A stretch of DNA of 64,000 nucleotides from DSSB01 sp046346845 (GTDB lineage: Bacteria; UBA10199; DSSB01): the NCBI GenBank assembly GCA_046346845.1, contig JAXMHH010000003.1:1-64000 (forward strand), written 5' to 3'. The number at the start of each line of letters is the position of its first letter. The first letter of the stretch is position 1. The notes under the pieces were generated by a model that saw only the letters and a list, made by a program, of their open reading frames with translations, searched no databases and was not told where the DNA came from. This document shows, one piece after another, positions 1 through 8,171 of this stretch. Both the position numbers and the translations under genes were made by a program.

Positions 1-400
1 AGAGACGCAGGTCGCCCCCAAAATCCCGGGCCAAGACGAGATCTCTCGCCCGGACCTCGGCCTCCAATTGGGACGTCCAAGGTGCCAAGCTGATCGCGTA
101 GCGCGAGGGACGCTTGTCAGTAAGCAGGATCGGGGCCAAGACATATTGAGTGATCTGAAAATTCCTCTGGGCCTCGGCGTCACTCGGGTTGGAATGATCT
201 CCCAGATAGCTCAGCGCCTCGACATCGCCAAGCATCGCCTTGACGGGAGCGAGCTTGATTTCGAACTTGGTTAAGGGGTCACGACTGGCGAATTGGCCAT
301 CCGCCGGGAGCCACCTCATGAAAGTCAGGTACATGGAATAGAGACAGGGCAGGATCAGGGCCAGCAAGAGGAACTTGAAGAGCGTAGGATTCTTCCGCAT
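1..400 (-). CDS. Membrane-anchored hypothetical protein (partial, 3' end outside window)
   Basis: I do not recognise this gene. From an ATG at 400 the frame stays open for 133 codons to the window edge. It has one strong hydrophobic segment at about residues 7-25, preceded by Arg/Lys, and then a soluble stretch. That topology suggests an inner-membrane anchor with the body in the periplasm. The soluble part includes the readable motif ITQYVLAPILL and then an Arg/Lys-rich turn. A GAGGAG stretch sits about 8 bases before the ATG. The gene starts only 3 bases after the stop of the upstream glycosyltransferase on the same strand, so the two are almost certainly co-transcribed. A role in the same glycan or lipid pathway is inference from that coupling. 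It is too short here for a family call. Confidence 0.6.
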   Translation of the reverse strand, partial: MRKNPTLFKFLLLALILPCLYSMYLTFMRWLPADGQFASRDPLTKFEIKLAPVKAMLGDVEALSYLGDHSNPSDAEAQRNFQITQYVLAPILLTDKRPSRYAISLAPWTSQLEAEVRARDLVLARDFGGDLRL

Positions 401-403
401 ACC

Positions 404-1138
404 TCACTCCTCGACCGGCCAGGCCACCGGCTTGCCGCCCCGCAGGAACAGGTGCCGGACCGCCGCGCCCAACATCCGCATACCGATCCACATGGTGCTT
501 TTCATTTTGGTGGAGTGGGCGTGGTAATGCACCGAAACGGGGACTTCACGCACCGCCAGCCCCAAGCGACCGCAATAGGCCGAGAGCACCAAGTCGAATT
601 CGTAGCGATCGGGCAGGAGCTCCAGCAGGGGAAAAACGGAGGCAACCCGGTATACCTTGAAACCCGAAAGGACGTCCGTGAAAGGCGCCCTCCATATCGC
701 TGCGGAGAGCGCGCTGAAAAATCGGTTCCCCAGGGCTCGCGGCCAAGGAATGGATTGATGGTTCCTCAATTTGCTCCCCACCACCAGGTCCCAGGTCCCC
801 GATTCCATTTCATTCAGCATGAGCAGCAGATCTGCGACGGAGCGCTGGCGGTCGCCGGGAAACACGACCATGCGGGCATAGCCTCGTTCCCGCGCATGGC
901 GCAGGCCGGCCTTTACCGCCGCCCCATAGCCGGCATTGGTTTTCTGCCGCAGGGTCGCATGGCCGGAGTTCCGCAAGATCTCGGGGGTCGCGTCGGTGGA
1001 GGCGTCGTCCAGAAACAGCAGATCGCAGCGGCCGATCAGCTCAGGATGCTGCAGGTCGCCCAGCAGGCCCGGCAAGTTGGCCGCCTCGTTGAAGCAGGGA
1101 ATGAGGCAGAGGGATTTTTCGAGGGTTTTCAAAGACAT
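404..1138 (-). CDS. Family 2 glycosyltransferase, DPM1/GtrB-like
   Basis: Predicted cytoplasmic GT-A glycosyltransferase that moves a sugar from a nucleotide donor, probably onto a polyprenyl-phosphate carrier. The N-terminus has the family's SLCLIPCFNEAANLP strand-turn, followed by LDDASTDATPEIL and the Gly-rich NAGYGAAVKAGL. The metal-site region reads FPGDRQ where most relatives have an acidic residue at the first position (DxD). A late YEFDL motif matches the catalytic region. No membrane segment is seen in 244 residues. I chose the ATG at 1138, with GGAAAGAG about 10 bases upstream, over a TTG 13 codons earlier. It precedes the membrane-anchored gene by 3 bases. Sugar and acceptor are unknown. 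Confidence 0.85.
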   Translation of the reverse strand: MSLKTLEKSLCLIPCFNEAANLPGLLGDLQHPELIGRCDLLFLDDASTDATPEILRNSGHATLRQKTNAGYGAAVKAGLRHARERGYARMVVFPGDRQRSVADLLLMLNEMESGTWDLVVGSKLRNHQSIPWPRALGNRFFSALSAAIWRAPFTDVLSGFKVYRVASVFPLLELLPDRYEFDLVLSAYCGRLGLAVREVPVSVHYHAHSTKMKSTMWIGMRMLGAAVRHLFLRGGKPVAWPVEE

Positions 1139-1193
1139 CCAAAGGCTCTTTCCGGATTGCCCCCATTTGTCAACCAACGAATGGGGGGTCGTG

Positions 1194-2873
1194 TTAGGCC
1201 GCGGTATTCTTCAACAATTCCCGCGCATGCTTGAGGGCCTGGGGGGTGACCTCCACCCCGGCCAACATCCGGGCGATCTCCCGTTCCCGGTCGTCTTTTT
1301 GCAAGAGCTTGATCTCGGAAAAGGTGCGCCCGCCCCGCACCGATTTTTCGACGGTGTAATGCCGGGCCGCGTGGCAGGCGATCTGCGGCAGGTGCGTGAC
1401 GCACAGGACCTGGGCCTTGGCGCTCAGCGCCTCGAGCTTGCGGCCGATCAGCTCGGCGACCTTGCCGCCCACGCCCGCGTCGACCTCGTCGAAGATAAAG
1501 GTGCCGATCTCCTCCGCGGGAAAGACGATCTCGTAGAAGGCCAAGAGCAGGCGGCTCAACTCCCCACCGGAAACGATATCTTCGAAAGGCCGGGGGTCCT
1601 CGCCGGGATTGAAGGAGACCAGCAGGGAAAGCCGGTCGGCGCCGCCCTCGCGGTACTCGGAGAGCTGCTTCGCCGGCTCGAGGAGGTATCGGATCTGGGC
1701 CTGGGGCAAGGCCAGCTCTTTCAAGGATTGCAAAAGTTTGGCACCCAGCCGTTTGGCCGTGGCCTTGCGCTTGGCGTGCAGGGCCTGGGCGGCCTCGCGC
1801 AGCGCGGACTCGGCGCCGGCCTGCCGCGCTTCGGCGGAGCTCAGGGCCTGGTCAAAATTTTCCAATTCGCCCAGCTTGGCGGCCAATTCCTCCGCAAAGG
1901 CGATCAGGCCCGCCTCGTCGAGGCGGTACTTGCGCTTTAGGTCGGAAATCGCCGCCAAGCGATCCTCCACCGCGTCCAACTCGCCGGGGTCTTCTTGGAG
2001 CCGTTGGCTGTAGTCGCCGAGCAGCCGCGAGGCGGCGTCCACTGCCGCGATCGCCTCATCGAGCGGCGCCCCGAGCGGCGCAAGGCCCTCGTCGAGCTCG
2101 GCGGCCTTGGCGGCCAAATGCCGCGCCTTGCCCAGGCGGTCGGAGACCGAGTCATCCCCTTCCACCAAACTCTGCAGCAACTCGTAGCTGTAGCCGGCCA
2201 GCGCCACCCGGTGCTTCATCCGCGCCTTGAGGGACTCGAGTTCCTCCTCCTCGCCGAGACGCAAGGCCGCCTGCTTCAGTTCCTCGCCTTGAAAACGGAG
2301 AAATTCTTCTTGTTGCCGGGTTTGTGCGACGCGTTCGTTCAAGGCCTGCCAGGCCGCGGCGGCCTCCCGCCAGGCGGACCAGCGTTCGCGGTATTCCGCA
2401 AGGGCCGCCTCATGGCCGCCGAAGCGGTCCAGCAAATCCAACAGGAAGTCCTCCTCGAGGAGGCGATGGGCGGCGTGCTGCCGAACCAGGTGGACCAATT
2501 TCTCGCCCAGGGCCTGGAGGGTCTTGAGGGTCACGGGCTCGTCGTTGATCAAGGCGCGGGAACGGCCCGCGGCATTGAGGCTACGCTTCAAGTAGAGGAC
2601 GCCGTCTTCCGAGGGGCTGAGCCCCAGGCCCTCGAGCAACTCCCGCGCGCCGCGATTCGAAGCCGTTTCGAAGACCAGGCTGACCACCGCCTCCTCGGCC
2701 CCGGCGCGGATGGTCTCGGAGTCCGCGCGCTCGCCCAAGGCGAAGGCGATCGCCTGCAGGAGGATAGATTTCCCCGCGCCAGTCTCGCCCGACAGCACAT
2801 GAAAGCCCCGGCCGAACTCGACCCGCACCGATTCGGCGATATTGAAATTTTTGATGTGGATTTCCGAGAGCAT
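1194..2873 (-). CDS. recN: DNA repair protein RecN
   Basis: SMC-like ATPase acting in early double-strand-break repair and recombination in the cytoplasm. The 559-residue length is normal for the family. Walker A GETGAGKS lies at residues 29-36. The ABC signature SGGELSR begins at residue 435, and Walker B FIFDEVDAGVGG follows at about 456-470. An H-loop THLPQ lies near 493. A long Glu/Ala/Leu-rich helical stretch at about 150-370 forms the coiled-coil arms. The gene reads away from rarA with a 99-base gap that should hold both promoters. RecN is LexA-controlled in many bacteria, but I saw no convincing LexA box here. Identification is firm. Confidence 0.97.
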   Translation of the reverse strand: MLSEIHIKNFNIAESVRVEFGRGFHVLSGETGAGKSILLQAIAFALGERADSETIRAGAEEAVVSLVFETASNRGARELLEGLGLSPSEDGVLYLKRSLNAAGRSRALINDEPVTLKTLQALGEKLVHLVRQHAAHRLLEEDFLLDLLDRFGGHEAALAEYRERWSAWREAAAAWQALNERVAQTRQQEEFLRFQGEELKQAALRLGEEEELESLKARMKHRVALAGYSYELLQSLVEGDDSVSDRLGKARHLAAKAAELDEGLAPLGAPLDEAIAAVDAASRLLGDYSQRLQEDPGELDAVEDRLAAISDLKRKYRLDEAGLIAFAEELAAKLGELENFDQALSSAEARQAGAESALREAAQALHAKRKATAKRLGAKLLQSLKELALPQAQIRYLLEPAKQLSEYREGGADRLSLLVSFNPGEDPRPFEDIVSGGELSRLLLAFYEIVFPAEEIGTFIFDEVDAGVGGKVAELIGRKLEALSAKAQVLCVTHLPQIACHAARHYTVEKSVRGGRTFSEIKLLQKDDREREIARMLAGVEVTPQALKHARELLKNTAA

Positions 2874-2972
2874 AGCCCTCCGTCTGTCTGGCTGGGATAG
2901 CCGAGGGAAGGCCGCTTGTCGATGGGTTTTTGCCGGTTGCAGGGCTTCGGCGGCCTGTACTAGATTTCAGGG

Positions 2973-4208
2973 GTGAGCGACCTCTTCGAACATGCGGCCG
3001 AACAGGAGCGCCAAGCCCAGGCGCCCCTGGCCGAGCGCCTGCGCCCCGGCAATTTGGACGAGGTGGTGGGGCAAAAAAAGCTGATCGGACCCGAGGGTCC
3101 CCTCCGCACCCTGATCGAGCGAGACCAGATCCCCAGCCTCATCCTCTGGGGCCCGCCCGGGACGGGCAAGACCACCCTCGCCCGCGTGATCGCCCAGCAC
3201 ACCCGTTCCCAATTTCGCGCCCTCTCGGCCGTCCTCTCCGGGGTCAAGGAGCTGCGCGAGGTGGTGGAAACCGCCAAGGCCGATTTCAAATTCAGCCGGA
3301 AACGCACCCTCGTCTTCATCGACGAGATCCACCGCTTCAACAAAGCCCAGCAAGACGCCCTCCTTCCCCATCTGGAGGCCGGCACCATCACGCTGATCGG
3401 CGCCACCACCGAAAACCCCTCCTTCGAGGTGATCGGCCCCCTGCTCTCGCGCTCGCGGGTCTTCGTCCTGGAGGCCTTGGGCGAGGCGGAGTTGAGGGAA
3501 CTGTTGCAAAAAGGGGTGGCCGCGATGGGGGTGCCGCTCGAGGCGGAGGCCGAGGCCCTGCTGATCGACTACGCCGCGGGCGACGCGCGCCGCCTGCTCA
3601 ACACTTACGAGATCGCCGCCAACCTGGCGGGAGCGGAGGCCGCAATCGACCTCAAGACCGTCGAACAGGCGGCCCAGCGCAAGACCCTGCTCTACGACAA
3701 GGGAGGCGAGGAGCACTACAACCTGATCAGCGCCTTCATCAAGAGCATGCGCAACTCGGACCCCGACGCGGCGGTCTACTACCTCGCGCGGATGTACGAG
3801 GCCGGCGAGGACCCGCTCTTCTTGGCCCGCCGCATGGTTATCTTCGCGAGCGAGGACGTCGGCCTGGCGGATCCCCAGGCACTCCCCGTGGCGATCGCCG
3901 CCATGCAGGCCTATGACTTCGTCGGCCGGCCGGAGGGCTGGATCCCGCTCAGCCACTGCGCCGTCTACCTGGCGCTGGCCCCCAAAAATAATTCCAGTTA
4001 TCGGGCCTACCAAGAGGCCAAGGCCGAGATCGAGAAATCCGGTCCCTTGCCCACGCCGCTGCACCTGCGCAACGCCCCCACCCGGCTGATGAAGGAATTG
4101 GGCTACGGCAAGGGGTACCGCTATGCCCATGACGACCCGAAGGCCGCCCAAGAGATGGGCTGCCTGCCCGACGCGCTGCGCGGGAGAAAGTTCTTCCATC
4201 CGAAGTAA
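2973..4208 (+). CDS. rarA: Replication-associated recombination AAA+ ATPase RarA/MgsA
   Basis: AAA+ clamp-loader-like ATPase that acts at stalled replication forks. Walker A GPPGTGKTT is at residues 60-68 and Walker B LVFIDEIHRF at 113-122. Sensor 1 is GATTENPSF near 145. An Arg-finger region SRSRVFVLEAL follows. The C-terminal half carries the family's oligomerisation motifs, including SFIKSMRNSDPDAAVYYLARM-like sequence and a late SEDVGLADP. The length of 411 residues is close to E. coli RarA (447). The start is a GTG with only a short AGGGG before it; no better start exists upstream in frame. The 99-base gap shared with divergent recN suggests a common DNA-repair regulatory region. Six bases separate it from the next gene. 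Confidence 0.96.
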   Translation: MSDLFEHAAEQERQAQAPLAERLRPGNLDEVVGQKKLIGPEGPLRTLIERDQIPSLILWGPPGTGKTTLARVIAQHTRSQFRALSAVLSGVKELREVVETAKADFKFSRKRTLVFIDEIHRFNKAQQDALLPHLEAGTITLIGATTENPSFEVIGPLLSRSRVFVLEALGEAELRELLQKGVAAMGVPLEAEAEALLIDYAAGDARRLLNTYEIAANLAGAEAAIDLKTVEQAAQRKTLLYDKGGEEHYNLISAFIKSMRNSDPDAAVYYLARMYEAGEDPLFLARRMVIFASEDVGLADPQALPVAIAAMQAYDFVGRPEGWIPLSHCAVYLALAPKNNSSYRAYQEAKAEIEKSGPLPTPLHLRNAPTRLMKELGYGKGYRYAHDDPKAAQEMGCLPDALRGRKFFHPK

Positions 4209-4214
4209 ACGCCC

Positions 4215-5300
4215 ATGATCCCCTTTTACTACCGCGCCATCCGATACTCCTGGAACGAAGACCGCTACCGCACGCCGGGGGTGGACTCCGCCAAGGGCGT
4301 CACCAGCATCGGCTCGGACGAGGTGACACTTTCCCCCCAAGTCCTGCCCGAGCCCATCCCGGTGAAGGGCAAGGCCGCGGCTCCCGAAGGGAAGGCCGGC
4401 GAGGCAGCGGAGGGCTCCCCGGCGATCGCGGACCGCTTCTTCCTGCTGGGCCAGGGGGACTCGCCCTGGGAGTTCCCCCAGCACCCCTTCCAAATCTCCT
4501 CGCGCTGGAGCGCCGCGCAGGCCGTGAAGGCCTTGAGGCAGCCCAATTTTCTGGTCGCCGTGGATGCCTGGGCCCTCCAGCAGGGAATCCTCGCCGCCGC
4601 CGAAAGCCTCGCCAAGGAGTACTCCGCCCGCGTCCTGTTCCTGCACATCCAAGGACCCGATGCGACCGCCGAAGCGGAAGACGGCTTGCTCCGACAAATC
4701 GAGGGTTTCCCCCAGGGCTACGAGTTCCATTCCATCCGGGCCAGCGCCCCCGCCGCGGCCCTGCTCCAAGAGGCCCAGGCGCAAAACGCCGCCTTGCTCC
4801 TCCTGGCCACCCATGGCCGGCAGGGAAAAGAGCGGGTGCTGACCGGCAGCGTCTCCGAAGACGTCTTCAAGCAGGCCGATATCCCCGTGCTGGTCCATCG
4901 GCCCGGCACGTCCTGGCCCCGGCTGCAAAATATCTTGGTACCCTTCGCCGACCTGCGCGGCGCCTGGGGTGCGATCGGACGCGCCGCCCTCTTGAGCCGG
5001 AGCTTCGGCGCCGAGCTCTGGCTTTTCCATGTCCGAGAAAAGGCCGTCGCCTCCAGCAAGGAAGAACAGGATTGGGAAAACACCCTGGCAGGCCTGGCCG
5101 CCTCCCACTCCGAGCTGCGCGAGGTCGAGGCCGAAGGAGGCGTCGCGGCGGCCATCACGGCCTTCGCCACGCGCGAAGGGGTTCAGCTGATCGTCCTGCC
5201 TTCCCACCGCGAAGACTTGTCGAAAAAAATATTGCCGGGGGGCATCAGCTCCCAGGTCCTACGGGAGGCCCCGTGCTCGGTCTTGGGGGTGCCGGTCTAG
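4215..5300 (+). CDS. Tandem universal-stress-protein (UspA) domain protein
   Basis: Two UspA-like alpha/beta domains follow an N-terminal extension of about 105 residues. Domain 1 (about 110-235) begins FLVAVDAW. It ends with a Gly-rich ATHGRQGKERVLTGSVSEDVF and PVLVHRPG, which is the usual nucleotide-binding loop G-x2-G-x9-G-S/T. Domain 2 (about 237-361) begins ILVPFADLRG and ends VLREAPCSVLGV; its loop is degenerate (LPSHREDLSKKILPGG). One domain may therefore bind ATP and the other not. The extension is Pro/Glu/Ala-rich and includes WEFPQHPFQ; I do not recognise it. The gene abuts the DUF1287 gene (TAG then ATG), so the pair is probably one transcript. Function beyond stress association is unknown. 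Confidence 0.85.
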   Translation: MIPFYYRAIRYSWNEDRYRTPGVDSAKGVTSIGSDEVTLSPQVLPEPIPVKGKAAAPEGKAGEAAEGSPAIADRFFLLGQGDSPWEFPQHPFQISSRWSAAQAVKALRQPNFLVAVDAWALQQGILAAAESLAKEYSARVLFLHIQGPDATAEAEDGLLRQIEGFPQGYEFHSIRASAPAAALLQEAQAQNAALLLLATHGRQGKERVLTGSVSEDVFKQADIPVLVHRPGTSWPRLQNILVPFADLRGAWGAIGRAALLSRSFGAELWLFHVREKAVASSKEEQDWENTLAGLAASHSELREVEAEGGVAAAITAFATREGVQLIVLPSHREDLSKKILPGGISSQVLREAPCSVLGVPV

Positions 5301-5876
5301 ATGTTTTGGCTATGGGCTGCATGGCTGATTTCCACCACTCAAGCGGCGCCGCCGGCGCCGCCTCCGGTTCAGGCCCTCCTGAAGAACGCCTCGGAGCAAA
5401 CCCAACAGACGCTCTATTACGATCCCGGCTATGCCGTCTTGCAATATCCGGGCGGCGATGTCCCGGTCGAGCGGGGTGTCTGCAGCGACGTGGTGGTCAG
5501 GGCCTTTCGGGCCGCGGGCGTCGACCTCCAGATCCTGGTCCACCAGGACATGAAGAAGAATTTTCCCGCTTACCCCAAGCGGTGGGGCTTATCGAGGCCG
5601 GACACCAACATCGACCATCGGCGGGTTGCGAACCTCATGAAGTTCTTCGAGCGTCAGGGCAAGTCCCTGGCCGTCACGCAAAATTCTCAGGATTACCGGC
5701 CGGGCGACGTGGTCGCCTGGCGACTGCCGAACGGCCTCTACCACATCGGTTTGGTGAGCGACCTGCCGTCGCCCGAATCCCCGCGCTTCTTGATGATCCA
5801 CAACATCGGGCAAGGCGCCCGCGCCGAGGACATCCTCTTCGCCTACGAGATCCTTGGCCATTACCGCTACTTCTGA
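5301..5876 (+). CDS. DUF1287 exported protein (NlpC/P60-like fold)
   Basis: An exported 191-residue protein of the DUF1287 family, whose fold resembles NlpC/P60 cysteine peptidases and amidases. The N-terminus MFWLWAAWLISTTQAAP is a short signal peptide with likely cleavage after about residue 16. A hallmark Y-D-P-G-Y segment is at 40-44, the candidate nucleophile C61 sits in GVCSDVVVRAFR, and a conserved His 148 follows in LYHIGLVSD. The DTNIDHRRV motif lies between them. These would form a Cys-His-type site in the periplasm, perhaps acting on peptidoglycan; that activity is inferred, not shown. It starts directly at the stop of the Usp gene. Its end overlaps the convergent sirtuin gene by 10 bases. 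Confidence 0.85.
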   Translation: MFWLWAAWLISTTQAAPPAPPPVQALLKNASEQTQQTLYYDPGYAVLQYPGGDVPVERGVCSDVVVRAFRAAGVDLQILVHQDMKKNFPAYPKRWGLSRPDTNIDHRRVANLMKFFERQGKSLAVTQNSQDYRPGDVVAWRLPNGLYHIGLVSDLPSPESPRFLMIHNIGQGARAEDILFAYEILGHYRYF

Positions 5877-6625
5877 CCAGGGCCCGCGAGGCCTTGCAAC
5901 AGCCGGGGCAGGACCTCCCCCGCCTTGCCGACGAGGGGGAAATCGGCCAGCTGGCTCAGCGAGCCGGGTTGGGGGTTGATCTCGACTAATTGGGCGCCCG
6001 CGGCCTTGGCCTGATGGGCGAAGCCCGCCGCGGGCCAGACTTCGCCGGAGGTGCCGACGATCAGGAACAGGTCGGCGTCACAGGCCCTTTCCGCCTCGGC
6101 GATGTGCCGCGGATCGAGCATCTCGCCGAACCACACCACGTCCGGCCGCCTTAAGCCTCCGCAACCCGCGCAGCGCGGCGGCAACGCCTGGGGCACCTCG
6201 GTCAGTTCCTCAACCTTGCCGCACGCCAGGCAGCGCGTGCGCCAGAGGTTGCCGTGCAGCTCGGTCATACGGCGGCTGCCGGCCAGGCGGTGCAGGTTGT
6301 CGATGTTCTGGGTGACCAGCCAAAATTCGGGCTTGAGCCGCTCCAGCTCGGCGATCGCGTAGTGCGCCGGGTTAGGCCGCGCCTCCTGTACCGCGCGCAT
6401 GCGCAGGGCGTACCATTCCCAGACGAAGGCCGGATCCCGGGCGAAGGCATCGGGGGTCGCCACTTGTTGCGGGTCGAATTTTTCCCAGATGCCCCCGCGG
6501 TCGCGGAAGGTCGGGATGCCGCTCTCCGCGGAGACGCCGGCGCCGGTCAGCACCGAGACGCGGCGCGCCCTAGCCAAGGCACGGCGCGCCGCCTCGAGGA
6601 TGTCTTGCCGGGAGCTCTTCGCCAT
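5867..6625 (-). CDS. cobB: NAD-dependent protein deacylase, Sir2 family, class III
   Basis: Sirtuin that removes acyl groups from protein lysines using NAD+. The NAD loop GAGVSAESGIPTFR is at residues 28-41, and QNIDNLH at 106-112 lines the pocket. The catalytic His is H124 in ELHGNLW. Zinc ligands are two CxxC pairs at 132/135 and 152/155. Y72 and R75 (Y-x-x-R) are the pair that binds succinyl/malonyl carboxylates in SIRT5 and E. coli CobB, so desuccinylase/demalonylase activity is likely. The start ATG lies 6 bases after the ABM gene stop. It is last in a four-gene leftward operon with methyltransferase, glyoxalase I and ABM protein. Glyoxalase biology and lysine acylation are both carbonyl/acyl damage topics, so co-regulation is plausible. 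Confidence 0.94.
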   Translation of the reverse strand: MAKSSRQDILEAARRALARARRVSVLTGAGVSAESGIPTFRDRGGIWEKFDPQQVATPDAFARDPAFVWEWYALRMRAVQEARPNPAHYAIAELERLKPEFWLVTQNIDNLHRLAGSRRMTELHGNLWRTRCLACGKVEELTEVPQALPPRCAGCGGLRRPDVVWFGEMLDPRHIAEAERACDADLFLIVGTSGEVWPAAGFAHQAKAAGAQLVEINPQPGSLSQLADFPLVGKAGEVLPRLLQGLAGPGQK

Positions 6626-6631
6626 GGCGCC

Positions 6632-6961
6632 TTAATCCTCCCCGACCAGGTCCCGGATCCCGCGCGAAAAGGCCCGGTAATCCTCCCTGGAAAAATCCTC
6701 CAGCCAGGCCCCGGCGAGCGACTCGAACAGTTCGCGCAAGCCCTCCGAAGCGAGGTGCAGCGCCAGGGAGGCCTCGTCCCGCCACTGCATCACCAGCATG
6801 AAGCGGCCGGGGTTCTCGAAGGATTGGAAGCAGTCGTACTGTAGGCAGCCTTCGGCTTCGCGAAAGGCGCCCGTGAGGCGCGTGAGGGCGCCCGCGACGT
6901 TCCGCTCCATGCCGGCCTTCGCCTGCAACACCACCATGTTGGACAGCGCCTCTTCAGTCAT
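6632..6961 (-). CDS. Antibiotic biosynthesis monooxygenase (ABM) domain protein
   Basis: A 109-residue ferredoxin-like-fold protein of the ABM superfamily (YgiN/HmoB-like). It begins MTEEALSNMVVLQAKAGME. The typical core C-LQYDCFQSFENPGRFMLVMQWRDEASL covers the central two strands, and the conserved FE/W-HL pattern is visible. Such proteins are small cofactor-free monooxygenases or dimeric stress proteins; the substrate is unknown. The chosen ATG overlaps the glyoxalase stop by 8 bases, a translational-coupling arrangement. A longer reading frame exists upstream but would sit wholly inside the glyoxalase gene, so I reject it. Confidence 0.82.
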   Translation of the reverse strand: MTEEALSNMVVLQAKAGMERNVAGALTRLTGAFREAEGCLQYDCFQSFENPGRFMLVMQWRDEASLALHLASEGLRELFESLAGAWLEDFSREDYRAFSRGIRDLVGED

Positions 6962-7352
6962 GCCGCTCGCCCTTGGGTCCCAGCAATTCAATGCGGTAGC
7001 CGTCGGGGTCCTCGACAAAGGCCAGCACGGTGCCGCCGTGCTTCATCGGACCCGGCTCGCGGACGACCTTGCCGCCGCGGGCGCGGATCGTCTCGCAGGC
7101 CCGGTAGACGTCGTCCACCTCGACGGCCACGTGGCCGAAGGCGTTGCCGAGGTCGTAGCGCCCGGTATCCCAGTTGTGGGTGAGCTCGAGGACGGTGTGA
7201 TCCGCCTCGTCCCCGTAGCCGACGAAGGCCAGGGTGAATTTGCCCTCGGGGTAGTCCTTCCGGCGCAGCAGTCGCATGCCGAGCACCTCGGTGTAAAACT
7301 TCAGGGAACGCTCCAGGTCGCCGACGCGGAGCATGGTGTGGAGGATGCGCAT
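6954..7352 (-). CDS. gloA: Lactoylglutathione lyase (glyoxalase I)
   Basis: Converts the hemithioacetal of methylglyoxal and glutathione into S-lactoylglutathione in the cytoplasm. The 132-residue length and start MRILHTMLRVGDLERSL match bacterial GloA. All four metal ligands are in place: H5, E56 (VLELTHNW), H74 (FGHVAVEVDD) and E122 (GYRIELL). The short form lacking extra loops points to the Ni/Co-type enzyme. It begins 3 bases after the methyltransferase stop and overlaps the ABM gene, so it is the second gene of a four-gene leftward operon. Identification is firm. Confidence 0.96.
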   Translation of the reverse strand: MRILHTMLRVGDLERSLKFYTEVLGMRLLRRKDYPEGKFTLAFVGYGDEADHTVLELTHNWDTGRYDLGNAFGHVAVEVDDVYRACETIRARGGKVVREPGPMKHGGTVLAFVEDPDGYRIELLGPKGERHD

Positions 7353-7355
7353 GGC

Positions 7356-7985
7356 TCACCTCTTCAGGCTGACGCTCACCCCGTCGCGGATGGGCAGGAT
7401 CGAGGAAAACAAGTCGGGATGGGCGTAGATCTTTTCGTTGAACTTGCGGATGCCCTGCGTCTCTTTGGAGCGGTCCTCGGGGTCGAGGATGCGCCCCGAC
7501 CAGAGGACATTGTCGGCGATGAACAGGCCGCCGGACTTGAGCTTGGGCACTCCCAGCTCGAGGGCCTTGGGGTAATCCTGCTTGTCGAGATCGCAGAAGA
7601 TCAGGTCGAAGGGGCCTTGGTAGCGGTGGAAATTCTCCAGGGCGCTACCCACCTCGTAGATCACCTTGTGGCGCAGCTTGGCCCGGTCGAGGAAATTCAT
7701 CCCGCGCTCGGCCTTCTTCTTGTCGAATTCGGTGCAGATGATCTGTCCCTGATCGGGGAGGGCCATCGCGATCCAGAGCGCGCTGTAGCCGAAGCCGCTG
7801 CCCAGCTCAAAGACGCTCTTCACCCCCGAGACCTTCACCCATTGGAAGAGGATCCGTCCGACCAGGGGCCCGACGATCGGAAACTCCTGCTCGGCGGCCA
7901 GGGCCTCCATCTCGCGCAGGATCTCGGAGCTCTCGGGGGTCAGCTCTTTGAGATAGGCGTCGATTTCGGGGGCGGGAAATTCCAT
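7356..7985 (-). CDS. Class I SAM O-methyltransferase (CCoAOMT/catechol-type)
   Basis: Predicted cation-dependent O-methyltransferase of the caffeoyl-CoA/TrmR family. SAM motif I reads VFELGSGFGYSALWIAMAL, motif II is ICTEFD, and FDLIFCDLDKQDY holds the metal-binding Asp residues. The late ADNVLWSGRI matches the family's D-N-V-L-W-x-G signature. I start it at ATG 7985 (209 residues), which fits the family length. A frame extends 48 codons further upstream to an ATG-less region (TTG/GTG starts), but that part has no family match and overlaps the spacer before a divergent lipoprotein gene. It leads the leftward operon with gloA, ABM and sirtuin genes. Substrate is unknown; small catechols or tRNA are both possible. 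Confidence 0.88.
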   Translation of the reverse strand: MEFPAPEIDAYLKELTPESSEILREMEALAAEQEFPIVGPLVGRILFQWVKVSGVKSVFELGSGFGYSALWIAMALPDQGQIICTEFDKKKAERGMNFLDRAKLRHKVIYEVGSALENFHRYQGPFDLIFCDLDKQDYPKALELGVPKLKSGGLFIADNVLWSGRILDPEDRSKETQGIRKFNEKIYAHPDLFSSILPIRDGVSVSLKR

Positions 7986-8171
7986 TCCCAAGAAGGTATC
8001 TCCATCAATAGATCCGGACAAGGCGAAAGAATGCGGCGATCCTGCTCCGAGGAATTCGTCCCGCCTTTCCAAAATCACCCGCCGGGAGCCAGGGTCCCGC
8101 CGCGATCCAACCTCCTTGGGAATAGGCAACAGCCGAACCTTGGGTGCCGATATTTTTCGTCGGCGACATCG

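Noticed and set aside
2967..5207. Open frame of 746 codons on the minus strand
   Set aside because: It lies opposite rarA and the stress-protein gene, is Gly/Gln/Asp-rich without any domain, and reflects high GC3 in the real genes.
6798..8171. Upstream extension of the lipoprotein gene frame by 458 codons
   Set aside because: It crosses the leftward glyoxalase/methyltransferase operon; the signal peptide and lipobox define the start at 8172.
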